Below are positions 43,113 to 55,758 of a DNA stretch of 64,000 bases, piece by piece. The notes below the pieces were generated by a model. The model worked only from the letters and a program-made list of their open reading frames with translations, had not been told where the DNA came from and made no database searches. This DNA is from Candidatus Pantoea edessiphila. GTDB taxonomy: Bacteria; Pseudomonadota; Gammaproteobacteria; Enterobacterales; Enterobacteriaceae. The first letter of the stretch is position 1; each line of letters begins with the position of its first letter. Where the stretch lies: the NCBI RefSeq assembly GCF_002933345.1, contig NZ_PDKR01000002.1, positions 1 through 64,000 on the forward strand, read 5' to 3'. The position numbers and the translations under genes were made by a program.

Positions 43113-45212
43113 TTGTTAAATCCGATTTTAAGAAAATTCCAATACGGCCAACATACTATTACATTAGAAACTGGTATGATAGCTAGACAAGCTACCTCAG
43201 CAGTAATGGTGAGCATGGATGATACCGCAGTATTTGTAACTGTTGTATGCCAAAAAAGAACTATAGCAGATGAACAGGATTTTTTTGCTCTTAATATAAC
43301 TTATCAAGAACGTAGTTATGCAGCTGGTCGTATTCCAGGAGGATTCTTTCGTCGAGAAGGGCGTCCTAGTGAAAGTGAAATATTGATTGCACGTTTAATT
43401 GATCGTCCTATTAGACCTCTTTTTCCTGAAAATTTTCAAGATAAAGTACAAATTATAGCTACTGTACTTTCCGTTAACCCTCAAATTCATCCAGATATAG
43501 TTGCAATGATTGGCGCTTCAACCGCTCTATCTCTGTCAGGATTGCCATTTAATGGTCCTATTAGTGCTGCACGTATTGGATATATAAATAATCAATATGT
43601 ATTAAATCCAACTGTAAATGAACTAAAACAATCTAATTTAGATTTAGTAGTTTCTAGTAATAGAAATGCTGTGCTAATGGTTGAATCTGAGGCTAAATTT
43701 TTAACTGAAGAACAAATGTTAGATGCTTTAATGTTTGGTCATGAACAACAACAAGTTGTAATAGAGAATATAAATGAATTAGTCAATGAAAATGGTAAAT
43801 CATGTTGGGATTGGCAACCAGAAAAAACTAATGATATATTAAAATCTCGTATTGAAGAATTGTCTATATATAGATTAAGTGATGCTTATTACATTCCTGA
43901 AAAACAAAAACGTCATGAACAAATTAACTTAATAAAAAACGATATTATTTCTAAAATGCAGATTGAAGACATATCTTTATCAAATATTCAAATTAATGAT
44001 ATATTTCATTCTATAGAAAAAAAGATTGTGAGAAATCGTATAATAAATGGTGAGTTGCGTATTGACGGTCGCGAAAAAGATATGATTCGTAGTTTGGATA
44101 TTAGAACTGGTGTATTACCGAGAACTCATGGTTCTGCTTTATTTACTAGAGGAGAAACTCAAGCATTAGTTACTACGACATTAGGTACTACAAGAGATGC
44201 TCAAAATTTAGATGAATTAATGGGAGAACGTGTAGATAATTTTTTATTTCACTATAATTTTCCTCCGTATTCTGTAGGTGAAATAGGTATTATTAGTTCA
44301 CCTAAACGTCGGGAAATTGGTCATGGTAGATTAGCAAAACGTGCAATATTAGCTGTTATGCCAAGTGAAGAAGAATTTCCTTATACTGTTCGTATAGTAG
44401 CTGAAATTACTGAATCTAATGGTTCTTCTTCTATGGCTTCGGTATGTGGAGCTTCTTTAGCTCTTATGGATGCTGGAGTACCAATTAAATCTGCTGTTGC
44501 AGGTATCGCAATGGGTCTAATAAAAGAAGATAAAATTTTTATTGTATTATCTGATATTTTAGGAGATGAAGATCATCTTGGGGATATGGATTTTAAAGTA
44601 GCAGGAAGTAGAGAAGGCATAACTGCTTTACAAATGGATATTAAAATTGAAGGAATTACTCGTGAAATCATGCAAATTGCTTTGAATCAAGCAAAAGGTG
44701 CTAGATTACATATTCTGAACGTTATGGAACAAGCTATTAGCAAACCTAGAAATGAAATTTCTGAATTTGCTCCACGTATCTATACTATTTATGTAAGTCC
44801 AGCTAAAATAAAGGATATAATTGGCAAAGGTGGGTCAGTAATTCGTAATCTTACAGAAGAAACATCTACTAATATTGAACTTAAGGATGATGGTACTATA
44901 AAAATTGCAGCTACTGATAATATAAAAGCTGAATTAGCTATTAAAAGGATTAAAGAAATAACTTCAGATATAGAACTTAATAATATTTATAATGGTAAAG
45001 TAACTCGTATTTTAGATTTTGGTGCTTTTGTTACCCTTCAAGGGAATAAAGAAGGTCTAGTGCATATTTCTCAAATAATTGATAAACGCATCGATAGAGT
45101 AGCTGATTATTTAAAAATAGGTCAAGAAGTATTAGTAAAAGTTATAGAAATAGATCGACAAGGTCGTATCAGACTAAGTATAAAAGATGCTATAAAAAAA
45201 TCAAACATTTAA
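43113..45212 (+). CDS. pnp: Polynucleotide phosphorylase
   Basis: A 3'-5' phosphorolytic exoribonuclease of the degradosome. The start is TTG, as in E. coli, giving [21 protein letters not shown]. It has 699 residues (E. coli 711). There are two RNase PH domains, with [12 protein letters not shown] and [19 protein letters not shown], and the active-site region [18 protein letters not shown]. The KH domain ([15 protein letters not shown]) and S1 domain ([17 protein letters not shown]) follow. It lacks the C-terminal tail after the S1 domain. Confidence 0.97.
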   Translation: MLNPILRKFQYGQHTITLETGMIARQATSAVMVSMDDTAVFVTVVCQKRTIADEQDFFALNITYQERSYAAGRIPGGFFRREGRPSESEILIARLIDRPIRPLFPENFQDKVQIIATVLSVNPQIHPDIVAMIGASTALSLSGLPFNGPISAARIGYINNQYVLNPTVNELKQSNLDLVVSSNRNAVLMVESEAKFLTEEQMLDALMFGHEQQQVVIENINELVNENGKSCWDWQPEKTNDILKSRIEELSIYRLSDAYYIPEKQKRHEQINLIKNDIISKMQIEDISLSNIQINDIFHSIEKKIVRNRIINGELRIDGREKDMIRSLDIRTGVLPRTHGSALFTRGETQALVTTTLGTTRDAQNLDELMGERVDNFLFHYNFPPYSVGEIGIISSPKRREIGHGRLAKRAILAVMPSEEEFPYTVRIVAEITESNGSSSMASVCGASLALMDAGVPIKSAVAGIAMGLIKEDKIFIVLSDILGDEDHLGDMDFKVAGSREGITALQMDIKIEGITREIMQIALNQAKGARLHILNVMEQAISKPRNEISEFAPRIYTIYVSPAKIKDIIGKGGSVIRNLTEETSTNIELKDDGTIKIAATDNIKAELAIKRIKEITSDIELNNIYNGKVTRILDFGAFVTLQGNKEGLVHISQIIDKRIDRVADYLKIGQEVLVKVIEIDRQGRIRLSIKDAIKKSNI

Positions 45213-45737
45213 ATCTAATATTAAGTTAAAATATATTGTAGATAAATTAATTATATTCAATAGTATATATTATTAATATTTAATTAAAATAATTTATTTA
45301 TATTTCATTACTAATATTGATTTTATAATCATTTTTAAATTTTTAATATTTTATATAATAAGTAGATATGAGAAATGTTTTGGAAATATTTATAATAATA
45401 AAAATCATTTTTAATAAAATACAATCAGGAGGGTAATTATAGAATTTACTAAGAATTAGTTTTATTTGCCTTAATTAAAATATTTAATTAAATAATTATA
45501 AGTTTGTAGTTATAAAATTTTATTTTTATATAATTTAATTAACCACAAAATATTACAAATTTTTATTAAAATAAAACAATTTATTGTATTTTTAAAAGTC
45601 GTCATCATACTATGATGATGCACTTTTCTTTTTGTTAATACTTTTCTGTTTCAATCAATCTATATTATATTTTTAATAAAAAAATTATTAATAAATTATA
45701 TAAACTAGTCTCTAAATTTAAGAGGAAAATACATTGC
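45213..45737. other. pnp-deaD gap (nlpI lost)
   Basis: AT-rich, with no gene. E. coli has nlpI here. The only clear structure is a terminator-like hairpin at 45594-45635. The remaining 100 bp form the deaD leader. Confidence 0.5.
45594..45635. terminator. Strong terminator-like hairpin upstream of deaD
   Basis: AAAAGT (45594-45599) pairs with ACTTTT (45622-45627) outside an inner stem TCATC/GATGA around an ATACTAT loop, followed by CTTTTTG. A tract and T tract flank both sides, so it could act on either strand. It lies 380 bp after pnp and 100 bp before deaD, so it may end the pnp transcript or attenuate deaD. Confidence 0.62.
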
Positions 45738-47525
45738 ATGACTGACATTAAAACTACTTTTAATGATTTTGGATTAAATTCTGAAATACTCAAATCGTTA
45801 AAAAACATGGGCTATATTAAGCCTTCTCCAATTCAAAAAAGTTGTATTCCTTATCTACTATCAGGTTATGACGTATTAGGAATGGCACAAACCGGAAGTG
45901 GTAAAACTGCAGCTTTTGCTTTGCCTTTATTAAACAATATTAAGTCTAATATAAAAGCACCACAAATTTTAGTATTGGCAATAACTAGAGAACTAGCTAT
46001 TCAAGTTACTGAAGCTATAACTAAATTTTCTCAATATATAAAAGGATTAAATATAGTTGCTATCTATGGTGGCCAGCGTTATGAGATACAATTAAGAGCA
46101 TTACGTCAAGGACCCCAAGTAATTGTAGGAACTCCTGGACGTCTTTTAGATCATTTAAAACGTGGAACATTAGATTTATCACGATTAACAGGATTAGTAG
46201 TAGATGAAGCAGATGAAATGTTGCGTATGGGTTTTATTGAAGATGTAGAGAGTATTATAGAAAGGATTCCTAAAAATCGTCAGACTGCCCTATTTTCTGC
46301 AACTATGCCAGATGCAATTCGTCGTATAACTAAACGTTTTATGAAAAATCCAAAAGAAGTACGTATTAAATCAAATATAGAAAATCAACCTGATATTAGA
46401 CAAAGTTATTGGACAGCTTGTGGTCGTAAAATTGATGCATTAATTCGTTTTTTAGAAGCAGAAGATTTCGATGCTGCAATTATTTTTGTACGAACCAAAA
46501 ATGCTACTGTAGAATTAGCTGATACTTTAGAAAAGAATGGCTATAATAGTGCAGCATTGAACAGTGATATTAATCAATCAATACGTGAACAAACTTTAGA
46601 ACGTCTAAAAGATTGTAGAATTGATATTTTAATTGCAACCGATGTTGCTGCACGTGGTTTAGACGTAGAACGTGTTAGTTTAGTTATTAATTATGATATT
46701 CCATTAGATGTAGAATCTTATGTTCATCGTATTGGAAGAACTGGCCGTGCTGGTCGTTCTGGTCGTGCACTTTTATTTGTTGAAAACCGTGAACGTCGTT
46801 TACTACGTAACATTGAAAAAAGTATAAATACAAAAATAACAGAAGTTAAATTACCTAACGCTGAAGTTCTTGGTCAACGTCGTTTAGCTAAATTCACCGA
46901 AAAAGTCAGAAAACAACTTCAAAATAATGATCTTGATCAGTATCGCCGATTACTTTCTAAAATGCATCCAGAAAAAAGCTTAGATATGGAGACATTAGCT
47001 GCAGTGTTACTAAAGATAGCTCAAGGAGAACGTCCATTAGTGTTACCTAAAGATACACCATCATATACTACTAATAATACCTTAAATCGTAATAAATTAT
47101 ATAATAGATACACTCGAGATTTGCGTAATTCACGCAATAAAATTAAACTAGAAAAAAATAATCCTTACCAAGGAACTAATTTAAATATTAAGATAGGTGA
47201 AATGCAATTATATCGCATTGAAGTAGGACTTAATGACGGAGTAGAAGTTCGTCATATTGTAGGCGCTATTGCAAATGAAGGTTCTATCAATAGTAGATAT
47301 ATAGGAAATATTAGATTATTTAATACACATTCAACTATAGAGTTATCAAAAAATATTACATGTAATATCATGCAATGTTTTAATAAAACACGTATTTTAA
47401 ACAAGCTAATAAACATGCAATTAATAGGAAATGTACAATTAAATAAAGGACATATTAACCGTCAATCTAGCAGGAATAATAGACATTTCAATGTAGAACG
47501 TCGTATTATTTTAAACAAATCATAA
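45738..47525 (+). CDS. deaD: DEAD-box RNA helicase DeaD (CsdA)
   Basis: A cold-shock RNA helicase for ribosome assembly and mRNA decay. It has 595 residues (E. coli 629), with Q motif PSPIQKSCI, motif I AQTGSGKT (51-57), motif [17 protein letters not shown] and [11 protein letters not shown]. Motif Ia reads ITREL, with Ile81 in place of the usual Pro. The DeaD-specific C-terminal domain ([23 protein letters not shown]) is kept, but the Arg/Gly-rich tail is replaced by a short Asn/Arg-rich end. A strong terminator follows. Confidence 0.96.
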   Translation: MTDIKTTFNDFGLNSEILKSLKNMGYIKPSPIQKSCIPYLLSGYDVLGMAQTGSGKTAAFALPLLNNIKSNIKAPQILVLAITRELAIQVTEAITKFSQYIKGLNIVAIYGGQRYEIQLRALRQGPQVIVGTPGRLLDHLKRGTLDLSRLTGLVVDEADEMLRMGFIEDVESIIERIPKNRQTALFSATMPDAIRRITKRFMKNPKEVRIKSNIENQPDIRQSYWTACGRKIDALIRFLEAEDFDAAIIFVRTKNATVELADTLEKNGYNSAALNSDINQSIREQTLERLKDCRIDILIATDVAARGLDVERVSLVINYDIPLDVESYVHRIGRTGRAGRSGRALLFVENRERRLLRNIEKSINTKITEVKLPNAEVLGQRRLAKFTEKVRKQLQNNDLDQYRRLLSKMHPEKSLDMETLAAVLLKIAQGERPLVLPKDTPSYTTNNTLNRNKLYNRYTRDLRNSRNKIKLEKNNPYQGTNLNIKIGEMQLYRIEVGLNDGVEVRHIVGAIANEGSINSRYIGNIRLFNTHSTIELSKNITCNIMQCFNKTRILNKLINMQLIGNVQLNKGHINRQSSRNNRHFNVERRIILNKS

Positions 47526-47635
47526 CTTCAATGATCAAAATTAATAGAAAGGATGATTCCATATTTATTATATGATTGATATATTAAAATATTGGTATAT
47601 ATCAATATATTAGTTATTAAATAACCTTAATATAC

Positions 47636-47671
47636 CATAAAAAAGGAACTATAATAGAAAGTTCCTTTTTA
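47636..47671 (+). terminator. Intrinsic terminator of deaD
   Basis: AAAAGGAACT (47641-47650) pairs with AGTTCCTTTT (47660-47669) with a nine-base loop, preceded by an A tract and running into T residues. It lies 115 bp after the deaD stop. Confidence 0.85.
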
Positions 47672-47820
47672 CTAAATAACTAATAAATTATTTTGTTTTT
47701 TTAGATATTAAAATAATATTATATCAATAATATTGATGTTATGCTTAATTATTATTTATTAAATTAATCAATTTAATTTAATATACTATATATTACCTTA
47801 AATATTTTAAGGATGAAATT

Positions 47821-48251
47821 TTGTCTAGTTTTTATCGTATTCTAGATTTTTTAAAAAAACAGCATATACTTTCATTGTGTTGTAATACTGATTATCATCA
47901 TGTATGGTGTGCTAATTGTTTTTATGTATTTAATAAATATAATATGTCATTTTGGATAATGACTAAATTAGATACAATACATGGATCAAACTTAAAAAAA
48001 CACCCTTATGTTGCTGGTACGATTAATAACCAAACAAAAAATATACTTCTAGTTAAAGGAATACAATATAAAGGATATATTTCAATATTAGAGGGTAAAA
48101 TTAAAAAAAAGCACTCAATAGCTATCAAAAAATCTTTCCAATGTCTTTTATGATATCTTCTCCGATCTGGTCTATTTCATTAAATGAAATAAAAATGACG
48201 GATAATACAGATAAATTTGGAAAAAAAATTAGTTGGTACAGGAATTTTTAG
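47821..48251 (+). pseudogene. yhbP: yhbP (UPF0306) with one poly(A) frameshift
   Basis: From TTG (SD AAGGAT) the frame gives SSFYRILDFLKKQH, VWCANCFYVF and YVAGTINNQTKNILLVKG, all matching E. coli YhbP. It then runs off frame and stops at 48153. The missing C-terminal part continues in another frame: MISSPIWSISLNEIKMTDN and KFGKKISWYRNF, ending at 48251. The shift falls in a run of six A (48127-48132). One more A restores a 143-residue protein, against 147 in E. coli. No other damage is visible, so the gene is either newly inactivated or read by polymerase slippage on the A tract. YhbP is an FMN-binding split-barrel protein of unknown function. Confidence 0.85.
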
Positions 48252-48345
48252 ATAATAAAGATATCAATATAAATTATAGTTATAAAATCAAGTCATTGAT
48301 ATAATTAACCAATATTTTTTGTTAAAGTAGAAAGTTTTTATTTAA

Positions 48346-48732
48346 TTAACAACGTATAGCAATTGCTTCAATTTCAATTTTTACATCCTTTGGAAGTCTA
48401 TTAACTTCAATACAGGAACGTGCTGGAAATTTAGCTTTATTTTCTATAAAAAATAATTCGTAAGTTGAATTAACTATATCAATCTCATTAATATTTATTA
48501 AAAATACTGTGGTTTTAACAATATTACTTACTTTTAATCCTGCTTCTTCAAGAATTGATTTTATATTTTCTAATGACTGTTGTGTTTGTTTAGATATTTG
48601 ATCATCAATCATACCTGTAATTGCATTTATTGGAATTTGACCAGAAGTAATTACTATATTACCTAAATCTACACCTTGAACATAAGGACCAATGGGAATA
48701 GGAGCATTTTTTGTGTTTATACTTGAGAACAT
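48346..48732 (-). CDS. ridA: Enamine/imine deaminase RidA
   Basis: Hydrolyses reactive 2-aminoacrylate and related enamines from pyridoxal enzymes such as threonine dehydratase. It has 128 residues, identical in length to E. coli. IGPYVQGVDLGNIVITSGQIP, TVFLININEIDIVN and the substrate-binding Arg in FPARSCIEVNRLPKDVKIEIE are conserved. It is the last gene of the minus-strand run, 105 bp after pyrB; pyrI, normally between them, is missing. Confidence 0.96.
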   Translation of the reverse strand: MFSSINTKNAPIPIGPYVQGVDLGNIVITSGQIPINAITGMIDDQISKQTQQSLENIKSILEEAGLKVSNIVKTTVFLININEIDIVNSTYELFFIENKAKFPARSCIEVNRLPKDVKIEIEAIAIRC

Positions 48733-48837
48733 TTTTATTCCTAATAATATTTTAATCTAATAACCTAGATGTTATTTTTTATGTTATCTTATATTTTTTT
48801 AAATATAGTTTTTGTTTATAATTTTCATTATTTAATC

Positions 48838-49770
48838 TTATATTACAAATTTATCATTTAAAAGCAAAGCTAATAAAGCTTGGCGAGTGTAAAGACCGTT
48901 TTTAACTTGATTAAAATATCCGGCATAATGTGTATTATCTACATTAACATCAATTTCATTAACACGTGGCAGAGGATGAAGAACTTTCATATTATTACGA
49001 GCATTCTTTAAATCATTAACTTGTAATACTAAATTTGATTTAATATTAACAGGTTCTAATGGATCAATGCGTTCTTTCTGTATGCGAGTTACGTAAAGAA
49101 TATCTATACAAGAAATTATTTCTTTAAAATTATTGTAATATGACCACGGAATCTCTTCTTCATCCAGAAAATCGGTTATATATTTAGGCATAGATAATAT
49201 AACAGGAGAAATAAAAAAGAAGCGATTACCATTAAACTTAGCTAACGCTTGAGTAAGTGAATGTACGGTACGACCATATTTTAAATCACCTATTATAGCT
49301 ATATTTAAATCTGTTATACGTTTTTGTGTTTCATAAATTGTAAATAAATCAAGTAGCGTTTGGGTTGGATGCTGATTAGCTCCATCGCCTGCATTTATAA
49401 TTGGGATACCATCAGAAAACTTCGTTGCTAAAAGTGTAGAACCTTCCTGTGGATGACGCATGATTATAGCATCAACATATTTACTAATTACTGAAATTGT
49501 ATCAACAAGAGTTTCACCTTTACTTAATGAAGTAGTATTTATATCAGTAAAACCAACTACTGAAGCACCTAAACGATGAATAGCAGTTTCAAATGATAAA
49601 CGAGTACGGGTTGATGATTCAAAAAAACAACTAGCTATTACATTATGTTTTAATAGCTCAGGTTGTGGTTTTTTCTTTAGCATTGCAGTAGCATTTAATA
49701 CAAGCATTAATTCATCTGAACTAAAATCATTTATTGAAATAATATGTTTATGATATATTGTATTATACAT
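48838..49770 (-). CDS. pyrB: Aspartate carbamoyltransferase catalytic subunit
   Basis: The first committed step of pyrimidine synthesis. It has 310 residues (E. coli 311), with carbamoyl-phosphate site [10 protein letters not shown] (52-61), [16 protein letters not shown] and LHPLPR. The regulatory subunit gene pyrI is absent downstream. Upstream there are only 48 bp to argI, leaving no room for the pyrL leader and attenuator. The catalytic trimer would be active but lacks CTP/ATP control. It is probably cotranscribed with argI. Confidence 0.96.
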   Translation of the reverse strand: MYNTIYHKHIISINDFSSDELMLVLNATAMLKKKPQPELLKHNVIASCFFESSTRTRLSFETAIHRLGASVVGFTDINTTSLSKGETLVDTISVISKYVDAIIMRHPQEGSTLLATKFSDGIPIINAGDGANQHPTQTLLDLFTIYETQKRITDLNIAIIGDLKYGRTVHSLTQALAKFNGNRFFFISPVILSMPKYITDFLDEEEIPWSYYNNFKEIISCIDILYVTRIQKERIDPLEPVNIKSNLVLQVNDLKNARNNMKVLHPLPRVNEIDVNVDNTHYAGYFNQVKNGLYTRQALLALLLNDKFVI

Positions 49771-49818
49771 ATATTTCTTTTTTTCCTCATATTAAGTCTC
49801 TAATATAAAATTAATAAA

Positions 49819-50826
49819 TTAAATTTTAACGAGAGTTGCAACCATAATTGCTTTAATAGCATGAACTCTATTTTCTGCTTGATCAAAAACAATACTATTT
49901 TTTGATTCAAATACTTCATTACTTACCTCAATACCATTATGAAAATTATATTTTCCTGATAGTTCTGAACCAAGAATTGTATTTTCGTCATGTAATGAAG
50001 GTAAACAGTGTAAAAATTTAACATGAGGATTATTAGTAAGTGATAGCATATTATTATTAACTTGATAATTACGTAATAAATCAATACGTTCCTTCCAATT
50101 TTCTTCCATTTCTCCCATAGATACCCATATATCTGTATAAATAAAATCTACATTCTTTACTCCATCAATAATATTATCAGTAAAAATTATTCCTCCTCCA
50201 TTGTGCTTAGATATTTTTAAACAATATTTAATAAAATTATTTTTTGGCCATAAAACTTTAGGTGATAAAATACGCAATTTAATTCCTAATAAAGCAGATG
50301 CTTCTAATATGCTATTTCCTATATTGTTTCTGGCATCACCTACATAAACTAATTTTATTTCATTTAACTTTTTATCTGGAAGATGTTCCTGTATAGTTAG
50401 TAAATCAGCAATCAATTGAGTAGGATGAAATTCTGATGTTAAACCATTCCAAACTGGAATACCAGCATATTTAGCTATCTGCTCTATTGATTTTTGACTA
50501 AATCCACGATATTCAATTCCATCATATATACGACCTAGTACACGTGCTGTATCTTTTATTGATTCTTTATTACCGATTTGAGTATCAAATTGATTTAAAT
50601 AAGTAACATTAGCACCTTGATCATAAGCAGCAACTTCAAAAGAACATCTAGTACGAGTAGAATTTTGTTCAAAAATCAAGACAATATTTTTTCCCTTTAA
50701 ATATTGAATTTCATTTAAACTTTTTTTTGCCTGTTTTAATCTAGAAGAAAGCCTAATTAAATAATTAATTTCATCACGAGAAAAATCTAATAACCTTAAA
50801 AAATGACGTTTATATAAATGACACAT
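49819..50826 (-). CDS. argI: Ornithine carbamoyltransferase
   Basis: Makes citrulline from ornithine and carbamoyl phosphate. It has 335 residues (E. coli 334), with carbamoyl-phosphate motif STRTRCSFE (56-64), [34 protein letters not shown] and HCLPSLHD. It sits 71 bp downstream of valS and 48 bp upstream of pyrB, which uses the same carbamoyl phosphate. In E. coli these genes are separate units; here intervening genes were lost and they form one compact run. Confidence 0.96.
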   Translation of the reverse strand: MCHLYKRHFLRLLDFSRDEINYLIRLSSRLKQAKKSLNEIQYLKGKNIVLIFEQNSTRTRCSFEVAAYDQGANVTYLNQFDTQIGNKESIKDTARVLGRIYDGIEYRGFSQKSIEQIAKYAGIPVWNGLTSEFHPTQLIADLLTIQEHLPDKKLNEIKLVYVGDARNNIGNSILEASALLGIKLRILSPKVLWPKNNFIKYCLKISKHNGGGIIFTDNIIDGVKNVDFIYTDIWVSMGEMEENWKERIDLLRNYQVNNNMLSLTNNPHVKFLHCLPSLHDENTILGSELSGKYNFHNGIEVSNEVFESKNSIVFDQAENRVHAIKAIMVATLVKI

Positions 50827-50897
50827 ATATCTCCCTACATTTATATTATACTTTACTAAATAAAAATTATTTTAATAAGATATTGGTATGGTTTTAA

Positions 50898-53747
50898 TTA
50901 TAAATTTTTAATTTCAATAAGATGATTCATTAATATTATTTTTTTTTGCTCCAATTCTTTCATTTTGTTCTGTTGCTGTAATACAACTTTTTGTGGAGCG
51001 TGTAAAATAAATTTATTATTAGTAAGTTTATGTTTTATTTTTTGTATTTCTACATCTAATTTTATTATTTCATTATTTAAACTACTTAATTTAATATCTT
51101 TATCTATATTGTCAATTATAGGTAATATTATTTCTGCTCCTTTGATAACTTTAGTTATTGAAATTAAATTTTGATTTTTTTTAGCTAAAATAGTTAATGC
51201 TTTTAAACCTGCTAAATTTATTAACATATTATAATTAGCTTTTACGATAGACAAAACTGATGTAGAACAATTAATTAAAAATAGTTCTATGAATTTATTT
51301 GATTGTATGTTAGTTTCCCTACGGATATTACGTATTGTACTAATAAATTGTTTTATCCATTCGAAATGTTCTTCTATTTCTTTATCTTCTTTTTCTTTTT
51401 TATAGACAGGAAAGGGTTGATACATTATGGTGCTTTCGTCAATGTTTTTTAATCTTTTTACTTTTTGCCAAATAGCTTCTGTAATAAATGGAATAATTGG
51501 ATGTGCTAAACGAAGTAATGATTCTAAAACAAAAACTAAAGTATTCTTTACACTATGTACCTCAAGTTTATTTCCCTCTTTAAATACTATTTTAGCTATT
51601 TCTAAATACCAATCACAAAATTCATTCCATGTGAAATCATATAATATGTTAGCTGCAATATCGAAACGATATGAATCAAGTGCTTCACGATAATTTTTTA
51701 CACCATTATTAAATTTTGACAAGATCCAACGATCTGCATTAGATAACTTAATATCTTGATAAATTTGATTATGGTTAAATTCTTTTGTATTAATGATTAC
51801 AAAACGGCTAGCGTTCCATAGCTTATTACAAAAATTTCGATATCCTTCTAACCGTTTCATATCCCAATTAATATCACGACCAGTCGATGCTAAAGCAGTT
51901 AGAGTAAATCTCAAAGCATCCGCACCTGATGGTTTTATTCCGTTTGGAAACTGTTTTGCCGTAATCATAGAAACTTTGTTAGCTAATTGTGGTAATAACA
52001 TATTACTAGTACGTTTTTTTAATAATTGTTCTAATGAAATTCCATCTACTATATCAATAGGGTCAATAATATTACCTTTAGATTTTGACATTTTCTGACC
52101 TTGTTCATCTCTAATTAAACCGGTCATATAAACAATTTTAAAAGGAACTTGTGGGTTATTATCTATGTCTTTAATGAAATGCATAGTTAACATAATCATA
52201 CGAGCAATCCAAAAAAAGATAATATCAAAACCACTGACTATAATATTAGTTGGATGAAAAGTATTAAGTAAGTTATTGTTTTTTGGCCACCCTAGTGTAG
52301 CAAAAGTCCAAAGACTAGCTGAAAACCATGTATCTAATACGTCATCATCTTGCCATAATATAATATTAGGATCTAAATTATTTTTTTTTCGAACTTCCAT
52401 TTCACTTGACCCAACATAAATACTACCATCATTTGAATACCAAGCAGGTATACGGTGTCCCCACCACAATTGGCGAGAAATACACCAATCTTTAATATTA
52501 TACATCCAGGAAAAATACATATTTGCATACTGTTTTGGTATAAATTTTATATATCCTTTTTTTACTGCTTCTATTGCTACCATTGCTAATGGCTTCATAC
52601 GAACATACCATTGGTTGGTTAACATTGGTTCAATAACAACACCACTTCTGTCACTATATGGAATAGTTAAATTATGAGATTTAACTTTTTCTAATAAATT
52701 AATTTCATTTAGAACTTTTATTATATCTTTTCTTGCAACAAAACGATCAACTTTTCTAAATCTTAAAGGAATTTCGCAACTATTAATTTTTTCTCCGTTT
52801 GTATTATAAATTTGATAATAGTCACAAATACAACCATTTGATGTAAATATATTAATCATAGGTAATTTATGACGAAGACCTACGTCATAATCAACAAAAT
52901 CATGCGCTGGTGTAATTTTTACACAACCGGTACCTTTATGTATATCTACAAAGCTATCACCAACTATAGGAATTTCACGTTTTACAATTGGAACTATAAC
53001 TGATTTTCCGATAAGATTTTTATAACGATAATCTTTAGGATTAACTGCAACTCCAGTATCACCAAATAATGTTTCTGGTCTTGTAGTTGCAATTATCAAA
53101 TAATTTTTGCCTTCGTTAGTTTTAACCCTATTGGCAAGTGGATATCTAATATACCAAATTGTACCTTTAATATCTTTATTTTCTATTTCTAGATCAGAAA
53201 TTGCAGTGCACAACTTAGGATCCCAATTTACTAAACGTTTACCACGATAGATTAATTTTTCATTATATAATCTAATGAACGCTTCTTTAACTGCTGTGGC
53301 AAAACCCTCATCCATAGTAAATCGTTCCCTTTCCCAATCAACTGAATTACCAAGACGACGCATTTGATTATTAATGGAATTTCCTAATTCTTTTTTCCAA
53401 TGCCAAATTTTTTGAATAAATTCATCACGTTCATAATCTTGACGTATTTTACCCTCATCTTTTTTTATTTTATTTTCAACAATTATTTGAGTTGCTATAC
53501 CAGCGTGATCTGTACCAGTTTGCCATAGTGTATTTTTTCCTTGCATTCTATGATAACGTATAATGATATCCATTATTGTTTGCTGGAAAGCATGACCCAT
53601 GTGTAAACTGCCAGTAACATTGGGGGGTGGTAGCATTATGCAAAAGCTTTCTTCATTTAAATTTTCTTGGGGCTTAAAATAACCCTTCTTTTCCCAGTTT
53701 TCATATATAATTTGCTCGAAACTTTTTGGATCAAATTTTTTTTCCAT
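50898..53747 (-). CDS. valS: Valyl-tRNA synthetase
   Basis: A class I synthetase for valine. It has 949 residues (E. coli 951). The HIGH motif is LHMGHAF (near residue 50) after PPPNVTG, the editing domain has [16 protein letters not shown], the second signature is KMSKSKGN near residue 553, and [12 protein letters not shown] lies between. There is an anticodon-binding domain and a C-terminal coiled coil (about 885-949, Lys/Gln/Leu-rich heptads). It is 14 bp downstream of holC, as in E. coli. Confidence 0.97.
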   Translation of the reverse strand: MEKKFDPKSFEQIIYENWEKKGYFKPQENLNEESFCIMLPPPNVTGSLHMGHAFQQTIMDIIIRYHRMQGKNTLWQTGTDHAGIATQIIVENKIKKDEGKIRQDYERDEFIQKIWHWKKELGNSINNQMRRLGNSVDWERERFTMDEGFATAVKEAFIRLYNEKLIYRGKRLVNWDPKLCTAISDLEIENKDIKGTIWYIRYPLANRVKTNEGKNYLIIATTRPETLFGDTGVAVNPKDYRYKNLIGKSVIVPIVKREIPIVGDSFVDIHKGTGCVKITPAHDFVDYDVGLRHKLPMINIFTSNGCICDYYQIYNTNGEKINSCEIPLRFRKVDRFVARKDIIKVLNEINLLEKVKSHNLTIPYSDRSGVVIEPMLTNQWYVRMKPLAMVAIEAVKKGYIKFIPKQYANMYFSWMYNIKDWCISRQLWWGHRIPAWYSNDGSIYVGSSEMEVRKKNNLDPNIILWQDDDVLDTWFSASLWTFATLGWPKNNNLLNTFHPTNIIVSGFDIIFFWIARMIMLTMHFIKDIDNNPQVPFKIVYMTGLIRDEQGQKMSKSKGNIIDPIDIVDGISLEQLLKKRTSNMLLPQLANKVSMITAKQFPNGIKPSGADALRFTLTALASTGRDINWDMKRLEGYRNFCNKLWNASRFVIINTKEFNHNQIYQDIKLSNADRWILSKFNNGVKNYREALDSYRFDIAANILYDFTWNEFCDWYLEIAKIVFKEGNKLEVHSVKNTLVFVLESLLRLAHPIIPFITEAIWQKVKRLKNIDESTIMYQPFPVYKKEKEDKEIEEHFEWIKQFISTIRNIRRETNIQSNKFIELFLINCSTSVLSIVKANYNMLINLAGLKALTILAKKNQNLISITKVIKGAEIILPIIDNIDKDIKLSSLNNEIIKLDVEIQKIKHKLTNNKFILHAPQKVVLQQQNKMKELEQKKIILMNHLIEIKNL

Positions 53748-53761
53748 TTTTATATATTATC

Positions 53762-54214
53762 TTAATTACTGAATTTTGTTATATTTAACTTAAAACCAAT
53801 TTTACGATATTCTTTGTAACGAATACGAGCTAATTTTTTTAAATGCTCTTTATAAGGTACAAAGTCTACTATTTCATTAAAATTGCTAGCAATATTTATA
53901 ATGCCAACGACTAAATTAATTAAAACATCATATGATGATGAATTTATTTTGGTTTTTAACCATGCTATTTCTATGGGAACTTTACAAGTTATATTTTCTC
54001 CTATAAGACTATGAGGTATAAAGGCATTTAAAGGTTTTTGCCATAACATTTCATCAATACGTATAGCTTGATATATATTTTCACAATATATTAAAATGTT
54101 TTTCCCCTTATACCAATATTTCTTAACTATATAACATACTAACACTTCAATATTGTTTAGATCGTTATCTGATACATATTGTGGTGTCATGGTGTAAAAT
54201 GTTGCTATTTTCAT
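53762..54214 (-). CDS. holC: DNA polymerase III chi subunit
   Basis: Chi links the clamp loader to SSB. It has 150 residues (E. coli 147). MKIATFYTM, VCYIVKKYWYKGKNILIYCE, EMLWQKPLNAFIPHSL and VDFVPYKEHLKKLARIRYKEYR are recognisable. It lies between pepA and valS, as in E. coli. With holD and a conserved SSB tip also encoded here, the chi-psi-SSB link appears functional. Confidence 0.95.
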   Translation of the reverse strand: MKIATFYTMTPQYVSDNDLNNIEVLVCYIVKKYWYKGKNILIYCENIYQAIRIDEMLWQKPLNAFIPHSLIGENITCKVPIEIAWLKTKINSSSYDVLINLVVGIINIASNFNEIVDFVPYKEHLKKLARIRYKEYRKIGFKLNITKFSN

Positions 54215-54249
54215 GGAAATTATATAATTAAATTAATAAAATTTTAATA

Positions 54250-55758
54250 CTAATCATACTCATTTAATCCTGAGCGATTTAACAAATATTGCGAAATCAT
54301 TGCTACTGGACGACCAGTAGAACCTTTTGTTTTTCCTGATTTCCAAGCTGTACCTGCAATATCTAAATGCGCCCAATTATATTTACGTGTAAAACGCGAT
54401 AAAAAACAAGCTGCAGTTATAACTCCTGCAGAACGATCACCAATATTTACAATATCGGCGAAATTGGATTCTAACTGATCATTATATTCATCGGTTATAG
54501 GTAAGCGCCATGCTCTATCTCCCGATTGTTCAGACGCATTAATGAGGTCGTGTGCCAATGGGTTATGATTTGACATTAAACCGCTCATATGATGGCCTAA
54601 AGCAATGACACAAGCTCCTGTTAAAGTTGCTATATCAATTACTGATTCTGGTTCAAATCGTTCAACATAAGTTAATACATCACATAATATTAATCTACCT
54701 TCGGCATCTGTATTTAATACTTCAACAGTTTGTCCTGACATTGTTTCTATTATATCTCCTGGACGAAGAGAATTTCCATCTGGCATATTTTCACAATTTG
54801 CCATAATACCAATTACATTAATTGGTAAATTCAATGTTGCTATTACATTCATGATGCCATATACTGCAGCTGCACCACACATATCATACTTCATTTCATC
54901 TAAACTACTAGAGCACTTTATGGAAATACCACCAGAATCGAACGTTACTCCTTTACCAATTAATACAATAGGTCTATCAGTAGATGATGTATTGGTTTTA
55001 TAATGAATTATTGACATCAATGGCTTATTATAAGAACCTTTACTAACTGCTAAATAAGCATTCATTCTTAATTTTTTCATTTGATGTGCTTCAATTATAT
55101 TGGTATTTATACTATCAAATTTTTCTGCAATATTACTTGATTGCAATGCAAGATATTCAGAATTACATATATTTGGCGGCATATTACCAAGATCTTTTGC
55201 AAATTTTATACCATCTGCAATTGCAATACCATGTTGAATAGCTTTTTCACCTATGGTTAATTCTTTTCTAGTAGAAACATTAAAAACTAATTTACGTAAA
55301 GGTCGTCTTAATTCTACTTTATTTGTTTTTAGCTGGTCAAAATTATATAGCTTTTCTAGAGAAGCTTCAACTGCTTGGCGTACCTTCCAATAAGTATTAC
55401 GTCCTTTAACATGTAGTTCAGTTAAAAAACATACGGCTTCCATAGATCCTGTATTATTTAGTATATCTATAATTTCTTGAATTATATGTTTATATTGACG
55501 TTCATTAAGTTCTCGTTCCTTACCACAGCCGATAATTAAAATGCGTTCAGATAAAATATTTGGTACATGATGTAGAAGTAATGTTTGACCTACCTTACCC
55601 TCAAGTTCACCTCTACGTAATAAAGCACTTATGTATCCGTCGCTAATTTTATCTAATTGTTCTGCAATAACTGATAAACGTCTTGGTTCAAAAACACCAA
55701 CTATAACACAAGCACTACGTTGTTTTTCTGGACTTCCACTTTTTACACTAAAATCCAT
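54250..55758 (-). CDS. pepA: Leucyl aminopeptidase PepA
   Basis: A manganese-dependent hexameric aminopeptidase; in E. coli it also acts as a DNA-binding accessory in Xer recombination and carAB control. It has 502 residues (E. coli 503), with metal and catalytic segments [31 protein letters not shown] and HLDIAGTAW. It is the first gene of the minus-strand run pepA-holC-valS-argI-pyrB-ridA. Confidence 0.97.
   Translation of the reverse strand: MDFSVKSGSPEKQRSACVIVGVFEPRRLSVIAEQLDKISDGYISALLRRGELEGKVGQTLLLHHVPNILSERILIIGCGKERELNERQYKHIIQEIIDILNNTGSMEAVCFLTELHVKGRNTYWKVRQAVEASLEKLYNFDQLKTNKVELRRPLRKLVFNVSTRKELTIGEKAIQHGIAIADGIKFAKDLGNMPPNICNSEYLALQSSNIAEKFDSINTNIIEAHQMKKLRMNAYLAVSKGSYNKPLMSIIHYKTNTSSTDRPIVLIGKGVTFDSGGISIKCSSSLDEMKYDMCGAAAVYGIMNVIATLNLPINVIGIMANCENMPDGNSLRPGDIIETMSGQTVEVLNTDAEGRLILCDVLTYVERFEPESVIDIATLTGACVIALGHHMSGLMSNHNPLAHDLINASEQSGDRAWRLPITDEYNDQLESNFADIVNIGDRSAGVITAACFLSRFTRKYNWAHLDIAGTAWKSGKTKGSTGRPVAMISQYLLNRSGLNEYD

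Noticed and set aside
51427-52098. Plus-strand open frames of 88-101 codons inside valS
   Set aside because: They lie antisense to conserved valyl-tRNA synthetase motifs and show only Cys/Ser/Phe-rich antisense composition.
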